Assembly: GCA_001650895.1 (NCBI GenBank)
Contig: LXYH01000023.1
Location: 1 to 64,000 of the forward strand
From: Rhodobacteraceae bacterium EhC02
Lineage (GTDB): Bacteria > Pseudomonadota > Alphaproteobacteria > Rhodobacterales > Rhodobacteraceae
Length of the DNA: 64,000 nt
Direction: 5' to 3'
In this document: positions 57,126 to 64,000 of the stretch, one piece after another
Position numbering within the stretch: position 1 is the stretch's first letter
Layout of the letters: the number at the start of each line of letters is the position of its first letter
Notes under the pieces: generated by a model
Seen by the model: only the letters and a program-made list of their open reading frames with translations
What the model was told of the DNA's origin: nothing
Databases searched by the model: none
Program-made: the position numbers and the translations under genes

Positions 57126-58901
57126 CTACACCTGCCCGCGCATGACCTTCGGTGCAAGGGCGACCATCGCATCATATTGCGATAGAAAGACCTGCCCTGT
57201 CAGATCATCAAGGAAATGACTGCGCTTCAGCCGGTCCATCACCGGGCCTTTCACCTCGGACAGGTGCAGCTTGATCCCCATGTCGCGCAGGCGGGCGTTG
57301 ATCGCCTCAAGGCTTTCCAGCGCCGACATGTCGATCTCGTTCACGGCCGAGCACATCAGGATCACATGGCGGATCGGCTGGTCGCAGCTGACCCTTGCGG
57401 TCACGTAATCCTCGAGGAAGCGGGCATTGGCGAAATAGAGGCTTTCGTCGATCCTGAGGGTCACCAGCGCGGGATGTGTTTCGACGTCGTGCCGCAGGAT
57501 ATTGCGGAAATGCTGGGTGCCGGGAACCAGGCCCACTTCGGCCACATGCGGGCGTGATGTCTTGTAGAGAAACAGGGCCAGCGACAGGATCACGCCAGCG
57601 GACACACCCATTTCGACACCAAGGCCCAAGGTAATGGCGATCGTGGTCGCGACAGCGGCGAAATCGATGCGCGAATAATCCCAGCTGCGTTTCAGGATGC
57701 TGAGGTCCACAAGGCTGAGCACGGCCACGATGATCGTCGCCGCCAGCGTGGCCTTGGGCAGGAAATGCAGCAGCGGCGTCAGCATCAGGGCCGCCAGCAT
57801 GATGCCGATGGCGGTAAAGGCGCCCGCGGCGGGGGTTTCTGCGCCTGCGTCGTAGTTCACCACGGACCGGGCGAAACCCCCGGTCACCGGGTAGCCGCCT
57901 GACAGGGCCGAGGCGATATTGGCTGTGCCAAGTCCGACAAGTTCCTGATCCGGGTCGATCCGCTGGCGTTTGCGCGCGGCCAGCGTTTGCGCGACCGAGA
58001 CGGATTCGACAAACCCGATCACCGAGATCAGCAGCGCCGAGACGAACAGCTGCCCCCAGATATCCATGCCGAAACCGGGCAGGGTGAAGGGTGGAAAGCC
58101 GCTCGGGATCGTGCCGACGATGGCAACGCCCCTGTCAGCAAGTCCCAGGGCCCAGGTGGCAAGGGTCGTCACCGCCACTGCGGCCACCGGACCGGCCTTG
58201 GCCAACAGATCGGCCGGCCGGGGGCGCAGGCCTGATCGGATCAGCAGGGGCTTCAGCCCCTTGCGGACCCAGAACAGGAAAGCCGTGGTCGTGACGCCGA
58301 TGACCAGTGTAATCGCGTTCATCTGGTCCAGCTTGCCGGCCAGGTTGTGCAGCAATTCGACCAGCGAATGCCCGCCGCCGCCGATCCCCAGGATGGTGCC
58401 GATCTGGCTGGCCGCGATCAGCAGGCCCGAGGCGGTGATGAACCCCGCGATCACCGGATGGGACAGGAAATTCGCCAGAAAGCCCAGGCGGAACAGGCCC
58501 ATCAGGGTCAGGATCAGCCCCGACATGAAGGCCAGCGTGATGGCCGCCATGGCATATTCGGCCGTCCCCTCCAGCGCCATGTTGCCGACAGCCGCCGCCG
58601 TCATCAGCGAGATCACGGCAACCGGGCCGACCGCCAGGGCGCGGCTGGTGCCGAAAATCGCATAGGCCACAAGCGGCAGGATCGAAGCGTACAGCCCCAT
58701 TTCAGCGGGCAGGCCGGCCAGCAGGGCATAGGCCAGCGATTGCGGGATCAGCATGATCGTCACGATCACGGCGGCCACCGCATCCGATGTCAGGCTGTCC
58801 CGGTCATAGCTGCCGGCCCATTGCAGGATGGGAAAGTATCTTGCGACAGGATGGTGGGCCCAGCGTGATTGCGGGCGATGCCGGGTCGGAAATCTTGACA
58901 T
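57126..58901 (-). CDS. SulP family inorganic anion transporter
   Basis: 591-residue SulP permease (sulfate, bicarbonate or related anion) with an N-terminal transmembrane core and C-terminal STAS domain. Conserved: VAAVIVTIMLIPQSLAYALL, GLYASILPLVAYAIFGTSRA, and GLGTANIASALSGGYPVTGG; the STAS domain begins about residue 455 (LVTLRIDESLYFANARFLED). The signature segment HVILMCSAVNEIDMSALESL is typical. Anion specificity cannot be read from the sequence. Divergent from uspA across 362 bp. Confidence 0.93.
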   Translation of the reverse strand: MSRFPTRHRPQSRWAHHPVARYFPILQWAGSYDRDSLTSDAVAAVIVTIMLIPQSLAYALLAGLPAEMGLYASILPLVAYAIFGTSRALAVGPVAVISLMTAAAVGNMALEGTAEYAMAAITLAFMSGLILTLMGLFRLGFLANFLSHPVIAGFITASGLLIAASQIGTILGIGGGGHSLVELLHNLAGKLDQMNAITLVIGVTTTAFLFWVRKGLKPLLIRSGLRPRPADLLAKAGPVAAVAVTTLATWALGLADRGVAIVGTIPSGFPPFTLPGFGMDIWGQLFVSALLISVIGFVESVSVAQTLAARKRQRIDPDQELVGLGTANIASALSGGYPVTGGFARSVVNYDAGAETPAAGAFTAIGIMLAALMLTPLLHFLPKATLAATIIVAVLSLVDLSILKRSWDYSRIDFAAVATTIAITLGLGVEMGVSAGVILSLALFLYKTSRPHVAEVGLVPGTQHFRNILRHDVETHPALVTLRIDESLYFANARFLEDYVTARVSCDQPIRHVILMCSAVNEIDMSALESLEAINARLRDMGIKLHLSEVKGPVMDRLKRSHFLDDLTGQVFLSQYDAMVALAPKVMRGQV

Positions 58902-59263
58902 GACAGCGCCATCCCTGCGTTTGATCTGCCCGGATATCGGGCTGTGCAGTCATATATTATGTTCTGAATGTGAATTTCAACCGCCCTTGTGCGTATCCTG
59001 CCGTTCATCACGTCCGCTGCGCAGGCCGGATGCCTGCGGGTCCTTTCCGCTGGCTGAAAGCCGGTCAGGCCAAGGAAAAAGTTTTCGCCGGTCTTCGTCG
59101 TCAAGGTCGATTGACCTGTGATTTTGGAAAAGCACGGGCGGATAGGCTGTGATTTCCGGGATTACAGGAACTCCACTTATAGGTTGCAAGGGCGCGCTGC
59201 GCTAAACTGACGCGGTATCTTTCGATAGATATACCCCGCTGGATCAACAAGCAGGAGGGACAG
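58902..59263. other. 362-bp interval between sulP and uspA; no gene seen
   Basis: Divergent intergenic region. It is AT-rich near the sulP end (CATATATTATGTTCTGAATG). I see no convincing coding sequence; short frames of 60-104 codons have no family resemblance. A modest inverted repeat GGTATCT/AGATATACC surrounds 59214-59235, 30 bp before uspA. AGGAGGGACAG immediately before 59264 is a strong ribosome-binding site for uspA. Confidence 0.55.
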
Positions 59264-59698
59264 ATGTCTGCAAAACTCATCGTCGGCTACGACGGCAGCG
59301 CGGCGTCCGACAGGGCGCTCGACTTTGCCATGGGCCGGGTCAAGCTTCAGGGCGGCACCGTCGTTCTGGTTCACGTGCTGGAGTGGTCGCCCTATTCGTT
59401 CCTGACCCCCAGTGAACTGGAGGAGCGGCACAAACGCCGCACAGAAGAGCTGGAGCGCGCCGAGAAAGCCCTCATTGCGCCGGTGCTGGAAAAGGTCCGG
59501 GCGCAAGGCATCGAGGCCGAAAGCAAGATCCGTTACGGGCATATCGCCGAGACGATCTGCAACATCGCCACGGAACTGGGGGCGGTGCAGATCGTGATCG
59601 GTCGCAATGGTCACACGACCTTGGGCAGCCGGATCTTCGGGTCGGTTGCGGGGCATCTTGCCCAGGCGTCGCCGGTGCCCTGCACCATCGTGCCATGA
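59264..59698 (+). CDS. Universal stress protein (UspA family)
   Basis: 144-residue single-domain Usp protein that binds ATP and aids stress survival or regulates transport partners. The ATP-binding motif is present: G-x2-G-x9-G(S) in [16 protein letters not shown]-terminus [20 protein letters not shown] fits the family. It precedes the AGCS symporter by 19 bp, so the two form a probable operon; regulation of the transporter by Usp is an inference. Confidence 0.93.
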   Translation: MSAKLIVGYDGSAASDRALDFAMGRVKLQGGTVVLVHVLEWSPYSFLTPSELEERHKRRTEELERAEKALIAPVLEKVRAQGIEAESKIRYGHIAETICNIATELGAVQIVIGRNGHTTLGSRIFGSVAGHLAQASPVPCTIVP

Positions 59699-59717
59699 GC
59701 AGCGACAGGAGAAACAG

Positions 59718-61271
59718 ATGACACGGATTTCCCTTTCAACGGCGCAGGCCGTTCTTGCTGCCATGGCAGCCATGTTCCTTTCGTCGGTGCCCGCGCGCGC
59801 GCAAACGATCGACGAGACAGTCAACCAGATCTTTGCCGATTCCACCGGCTGGTTTGTCAGTTTCATCTTTGCTTCGATCCCCGGCACATCGATCGCGTGG
59901 ATCGTGGTCTGGCTGGTGGTGGCGGCAACCGTTTTCACCCTTTATTTCGGGTTCATCCAGTTCCGGGTGATTGGCCATTCGCTGGCCCTTGTCAGCGGCA
60001 AATACTCGGACCCCGACGATGCAGGCGAGGTCAGCCATTTCCAGGCGCTTGCCACGGCGCTGTCGGGCACGGTCGGTCTGGGCAATATCGCGGGTGTCGC
60101 GGTGGCGGTCAGCATCGGTGGCGCGGGCGCGACCTTCTGGATGATCCTTGCGGGTCTTCTGGGGATGGCGTCCAAGTTCACCGAATGCACATTGGGTGTG
60201 AAATACCGCAACGAATACCCAGACGGGCGGGTGTCTGGCGGGCCGATGTACTACCTGACCAAGGGCTTTGCGGAACGCGGCCTGCCGGGGGGCAAGTTCC
60301 TTGCGGTGCTGTTTTCCATCTTCTGCGTGCTGGGTGCGCTGGGTGGCGGCAACATGTTCCAGGCGAACCAGGCGCATCAGCAGCTGTCCGGCGTGTTCGG
60401 TGAATATCCCGGCTGGATCACGGGGGTCGTCTTTGCGGCGATCGTCTTTGCGGTGATCGTGGGCGGGATCAAGTCGATCGCGCGTGTGACCGAAAAGGTC
60501 GTGCCATTCATGGGGGTTCTCTATGTCGGCACCGCCTTGGTCATCATCCTGATGAACGCCGATATGGTCGGTTCCGCCTTCGGCCAGATCTTCAACGGGG
60601 CCTTTACCGGCAACGGGATCGTGGGCGGTGTCATCGGCGCGCTGATCCAGGGCTTCCGCCGGGCGGCCTTTTCCAACGAGGCCGGCGTCGGGTCTGCGGC
60701 CATCGCCCATTCGGCGGTGCGCACGAAAGAGCCGATCACCGAAGGTTTCGTGTCGCTGCTGGAGCCTTTCATCGACACGGTGGTGATCTGCACCATGACG
60801 GCGCTGGTGATCATCATCACGGGCCAGTTGGTGACGGATCCCGAAACCGGGCTTTACGTAATCAACGAGGCCGGACAGGTGACGACGGCAACCGGCGCGA
60901 CGGGCGTCGGGCTGACCTCGGCGGCGTTCGAATCCGCCTTTTCGTGGTTCCCCTACATCCTTGTGGTCGCGGTGGTGCTGTTCGCCTTCTCGACCATGCT
61001 CAGCTGGTCCTACTACGGGCTGAAGGCATGGACCTTCATGTTCGGCGAGGGGCAGGTGCAGGAACTGACCTTCAAGGTGATCTTCTGCGTCTTCATCGTG
61101 ATCGGCGCGGCGGCCAGCCTTGGACCGGTGATCGACTTTTCGGATGCGGCGATCTTTGCCATGGCCGTGGTCAATATCGCGGGTCTCTACTTCCTGATGC
61201 CGATTGTGAAGCGCGAGCTTGAAAGCTACCTGCGGCGCCTTAACTCAGGAGAGATAAGGCGGTTCAAGTGA
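59718..61271 (+). CDS. Alanine/glycine:cation symporter family protein (AGCS)
   Basis: 517-residue AGCS (DagA/AlsT-type) transporter using Na+ or H+ to import alanine, glycine or related amino acids. The family signatures include [39 protein letters not shown] and [20 protein letters not shown]. About ten membrane segments, after an N-terminal hydrophobic region ([16 protein letters not shown]) that looks like a cleavable signal. ATG 59718 with AGGAG 9 bp before is preferred. Followed by a bidirectional terminator. Confidence 0.93.
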   Translation: MTRISLSTAQAVLAAMAAMFLSSVPARAQTIDETVNQIFADSTGWFVSFIFASIPGTSIAWIVVWLVVAATVFTLYFGFIQFRVIGHSLALVSGKYSDPDDAGEVSHFQALATALSGTVGLGNIAGVAVAVSIGGAGATFWMILAGLLGMASKFTECTLGVKYRNEYPDGRVSGGPMYYLTKGFAERGLPGGKFLAVLFSIFCVLGALGGGNMFQANQAHQQLSGVFGEYPGWITGVVFAAIVFAVIVGGIKSIARVTEKVVPFMGVLYVGTALVIILMNADMVGSAFGQIFNGAFTGNGIVGGVIGALIQGFRRAAFSNEAGVGSAAIAHSAVRTKEPITEGFVSLLEPFIDTVVICTMTALVIIITGQLVTDPETGLYVINEAGQVTTATGATGVGLTSAAFESAFSWFPYILVVAVVLFAFSTMLSWSYYGLKAWTFMFGEGQVQELTFKVIFCVFIVIGAAASLGPVIDFSDAAIFAMAVVNIAGLYFLMPIVKRELESYLRRLNSGEIRRFK

Positions 61272-61305
61272 CTGTTCTTTATCGGTTGTTCGGTAACGAG
61301 TGCAA

Positions 61306-61330
61306 AAGGCCAGGGTATGACCCTGGCCTT
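61306..61330. terminator. Bidirectional terminator between AGCS and aminotransferase genes
   Basis: AAGGCCAGGG (61306-61315), loop TATGA, CCCTGGCCTT (61321-61330), a perfect 10-bp stem between converging genes. Extra A before (AAAA) and T after on the opposite strand let it work in both directions. Confidence 0.8.
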
Positions 61331-61353
61331 GTTCGTGTGATCCGCGCCGTTGA

Positions 61354-62706
61354 TCAGGCCGCCGCGAAACCGGCATCCAGGGCGGACAGAATCGTGTTCA
61401 CCTCGGCTTCGGTGATGGTCAGAGGCGGTGACATCAGGATGTTGTGCATCCCCAACCGTACCATCGCGCCCGCCTGATAAGCCGTCTTGTGAATGCGCTT
61501 CATGGTGGGTGTGTCCATCGGCGTTTTCGCGGCCTTGTCGCTGACCAGTTCGATGCCGGTCATCAACCCGCGTCCGCCGCGCACATCGCCGATGATATCG
61601 TATTTCTCGGCCAGTTTCAGAACGCCTTCGTAGAGTTGGGTTCCGCGCGGGCCTGCATTGGCGGCGGTGTTCAGGCGCTGTGTCTCGGACAGGCAGGCAA
61701 TGACGGCGGCGGCACCCACGGGATGGGCCGAATAGGTATAGCCGTGGAAGATGGCGCCTTCGCCGGTCGTATCCTTTTCGAAGACATCCGCGACCTTCTG
61801 GTTCACCAGCGTCGCACCGACCGGGAAATAGCCCGAGGTGATGCCTTTGGCAGTGCTCATCATGTCGGGTTGCACACCCCAATGCCGCGCGCCCGATGCA
61901 TCGCCGGTGCGTCCGAACCCGGTGATCACCTCGTCCGAGATCATCAGGATGCCGTGGCGGTCACAGATGTCGCGCATCAGTTTCATGAAGCTTTTGTGCG
62001 GCACGATCACGCCGCCGGCGCCCTGGATCGGTTCCATGATGAAGGCCGCGATGGTGTTGGCCCCCTGGAATGCGATCTCGTCCTCCATCGCGGCGGCGAT
62101 GTTCTGGGCCAGTTTCGCGCCATCCGACTCGTTGAACGGGTTGCGATAGGTATAGGGGCTGGGCAGGTGGAAGCAGCCCGGCAGCATCGGCTCGTAATTC
62201 AGGCGGAAGCGGTTGTTGCCATTCACCGATGCCCCGCCGAAATGGGTGCCGTGGTAGCCTTTCTTGAGGCTGAGAAACTTGGTCCGTGTCGGCTCTCCGC
62301 GCAGGCGGTGATACTGACGCGACAACCGCAGGCAGGTTTCCACCGAATCCGACCCACCCGAGGTGAAGAAGGCGCGCACCATGCCGTCGGCTTCGAAGAA
62401 TTCGCGCACCATGTAGGACGCCTCGATCGCGGTCGGGTTGGTTGTGCCGCCAAAGGCCGAGTAATAGGGCAGATCGTAAAGCTGCCTGGCGATGGCATCC
62501 TTGACCGCGTTGTTGGAATAGCCAAGGTTCACGCACCACAGCCCGCCGACGGCATCCACAACCTTGTGGCCGTCGATGTCGACGATATGCACGCCCTCGG
62601 CCCCCTTGATGATCGTGGGGGTGTTGTTCTGCAGGTCGCCGGGGTGACCCATCGGATGCCACAGATGGCGGGCATTGTTCTCTTTCAGGAAGTTGTCGTC
62701 TTTCAT
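61354..62706 (-). CDS. Class III aminotransferase (omega-aminotransferase)
   Basis: 450-residue PLP enzyme of the class III family, transferring amino groups from terminal amines (polyamines, beta-alanine, taurine, gamma-aminobutyrate) to pyruvate or 2-oxoglutarate. Starts KDDNFLKENNARHLWHPMGH. Signatures: FFTSGGSDSVETCLRLSRQ, LKKGYHGTHFGGASVNGN, SDEVITGFGRTGDA and the PLP-lysine segment TAKGITSGYFPVGATLV. The divergent glutamine-synthetase-like gene makes polyamine (putrescine) catabolism the best guess. Substrate not proven. Confidence 0.88.
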   Translation of the reverse strand: MKDDNFLKENNARHLWHPMGHPGDLQNNTPTIIKGAEGVHIVDIDGHKVVDAVGGLWCVNLGYSNNAVKDAIARQLYDLPYYSAFGGTTNPTAIEASYMVREFFEADGMVRAFFTSGGSDSVETCLRLSRQYHRLRGEPTRTKFLSLKKGYHGTHFGGASVNGNNRFRLNYEPMLPGCFHLPSPYTYRNPFNESDGAKLAQNIAAAMEDEIAFQGANTIAAFIMEPIQGAGGVIVPHKSFMKLMRDICDRHGILMISDEVITGFGRTGDASGARHWGVQPDMMSTAKGITSGYFPVGATLVNQKVADVFEKDTTGEGAIFHGYTYSAHPVGAAAVIACLSETQRLNTAANAGPRGTQLYEGVLKLAEKYDIIGDVRGGRGLMTGIELVSDKAAKTPMDTPTMKRIHKTAYQAGAMVRLGMHNILMSPPLTITEAEVNTILSALDAGFAAA

Positions 62707-62868
62707 GGGCGCAGCCCTCCGAGTCGCAGCGTGAGAATGATTTGATCAAATCTGGCACCGCCCTGCGCAACTGTCCATAGACAGCAAGGTGACAGCCAGA
62801 AGCATCGTTGACAGCTTCAAGACCATGGCACAGGCTTTGCCGCGAAGGATATGGGGAAAGGGCATGCC

Positions 62869-64000
62869 ATGGCGGGATTGATGACATTCGAGGGGCTGAA
62901 ATCCGCCGTGGCCGGAGGCACTGTGGACACTGTGTTGGCCTGCATCGTCGACATGCAGGGCCGGTTGCAGGGAAAGCGGTTCGTGGCGCAGCATTTCGTG
63001 GACAGCGCCTGGCAGGAAACGCATTGCTGCAACTACCTGCTGGCAACGGATCTGGCGATGGCCACACCTGACGGCTATGCCTCGACCAGTTGGCAGGCAG
63101 GTTACGGCGACTACATGATGAAGCCGGATCTGGGCACGATCCGCCCGATGCCATGGCTGGAGGGCACGGTGATGGTGATGTGCGACATCATGGATCACCA
63201 TGGCCATCACGAGATTTCCCATTCGCCCCGCGCCATGCTGAAGCGGCAGATTGCCCGCGTCGAGGCACTGGGCCTGACCCCGATCATGGCGACAGAGCTG
63301 GAGTTTTTCCTGTTCGCCCGGTCCTTCAAGCAGATCGCGGCATCGGGCTTCCGTGACCTGGAACCGATCAGCGACTACAACGAGGATTACAGTATCCTTC
63401 AGACCAGCCGCGAAGAACATGTGATGCGGCCCCTGCGCAACCATCTTTATGCGGCAGGCATCCCGGTCGAAAACTCCAAGGGCGAGGCCGAGGCGGGGCA
63501 GGAAGAGCTGAACATCCGCTATGCGCCCGCGATGGACACGGCCGATCACCACACCATCGCCAAGCATGCCGCCAAGGAGATCGCGGATCAGCAGGGGCAC
63601 GCGGCCAGCTTTTTGCCGAAATGGCATCAGGACCGCGTGGGAAGTTCATCCCATGTGCATCAGTCGCTATGGAGGGACGGTGAAAATGCGTTCTTCGATC
63701 CGGATGCCGAATTCGGCATGTCGGAGCTGATGCGCAAATACATGGCCGGACTGATCCGCTACGCGCCCGACATGACCGTGTTCATGGCCCCCTATATCAA
63801 CAGCTACAAACGGTTCTCCAAGGCGACATTCGCGCCGACCAAGACGGTCTGGTCGGTGGACAACCGGACCGCAGGCTTCCGCCTGTGCGGCGAGGGCAGC
63901 AAGGCAATCCGCGTGGAATGCCGTATCCCCGGTTCGGACATGAATCCCTATGTGGCGATGGCCGCCATGCTGGCCGCAGGTCTGGCCGGTATCGAGGAAG
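62869..64000 (+). CDS. Glutamine synthetase family protein, probable gamma-glutamylpolyamine synthetase (partial, cut by window end)
   Basis: First 377 codons of a glutamine-synthetase-family protein. It lacks the exact GlnA motif order but shows GS metal and ATP elements: TELEFFLFARSFKQI (metal Glu), NSKGEAEAGQEELNIRYAPA, SFLPKWHQDRVGSSSHVHQS and NRTAGFRLCGEGSKAIRVE. Non-GlnA family members couple ATP and glutamate to amines, as PuuA does to putrescine. It begins MAGLMTFEGLK at 62869 with GGGGAAAGG before; an in-frame ATG at 62851 is possible. Divergent from the class III aminotransferase. The C-terminus is outside the window. Confidence 0.82.
   Translation, partial: MAGLMTFEGLKSAVAGGTVDTVLACIVDMQGRLQGKRFVAQHFVDSAWQETHCCNYLLATDLAMATPDGYASTSWQAGYGDYMMKPDLGTIRPMPWLEGTVMVMCDIMDHHGHHEISHSPRAMLKRQIARVEALGLTPIMATELEFFLFARSFKQIAASGFRDLEPISDYNEDYSILQTSREEHVMRPLRNHLYAAGIPVENSKGEAEAGQEELNIRYAPAMDTADHHTIAKHAAKEIADQQGHAASFLPKWHQDRVGSSSHVHQSLWRDGENAFFDPDAEFGMSELMRKYMAGLIRYAPDMTVFMAPYINSYKRFSKATFAPTKTVWSVDNRTAGFRLCGEGSKAIRVECRIPGSDMNPYVAMAAMLAAGLAGIEE

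Overview
The window is a high-GC alphaproteobacterial chromosome segment, most likely from the order Rhodobacterales (Roseobacter/Paracoccus group). The evidence is the rpsT-dnaA-dnaN-recF-gyrB order, the FliK/FlgD type, a deoC linked to a fused ALDH16-type aldehyde dehydrogenase, a TroA/Mnt-type metal transporter behind Mur-like operators, and cobamide salvage by CbiZ. I did not attempt genus or species. No IS element, prophage, CRISPR array or rRNA was seen. One tRNA, Pro(CGG), is present.

Layout. 1-2.6 kb: the end of a flagellar cluster (fliK, flgD). 2.7-7.7 kb: a small phosphotransferase, ubiB and ubiE on the minus strand, then mutM and an enoyl-CoA hydratase. 7.8-9.4 kb: a solitary DNA methyltransferase with a probable fused nuclease domain and an AT-rich recognition segment, placed between the hydratase gene and rpsT. 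9.6-17.4 kb: rpsT, dnaA, dnaN, recF, a LysE-type exporter and gyrB, the chromosome-replication block. I could not find DnaA boxes there, so I do not call an oriC. 17.4-19.7 kb: a serine hydrolase and an aminotransferase.

19.8-27.7 kb is the most coherent functional unit. A cobalamin riboswitch is followed by nine closely spaced genes: a TonB-dependent outer-membrane receptor (btuB), a periplasmic binding protein, a permease, an ATPase, CbiZ amidohydrolase, ExbB, two ExbD and TonB. Together they encode outer- and inner-membrane uptake of corrinoids, the energising complex for it, and an enzyme that reopens imported corrinoids for remodelling.

27.7-31.7 kb: a GMC oxidoreductase and an RTX-type secreted protein. 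31.9-36.7 kb: a short capsule/exopolysaccharide group (UDP-sugar dehydratase, initiating sugar transferase, NAD-dependent epimerase, Wza-like export lipoprotein). 36.8-46.2 kb: the tRNA, a Na/phosphate cotransporter, and leuB, leuD and leuC on the minus strand with a LysR regulator, an SDR protein, an EEP-type nuclease/phosphatase and a membrane protein among them. 46.4-48.8 kb: an MscS-type channel gene split by one in-frame amber codon, then rsfS and rlmH. 48.8-52.2 kb: deoC and the ALDH16-type dehydrogenase. 52.3-56.3 kb: a metal ABC importer with two 17-bp palindromes in its promoter. 56.4-64 kb: a degenerate DgoK-like protein, a SulP transporter, UspA, an AGCS symporter, a class III aminotransferase and, divergently, a glutamine-synthetase-family gene cut by the window end.
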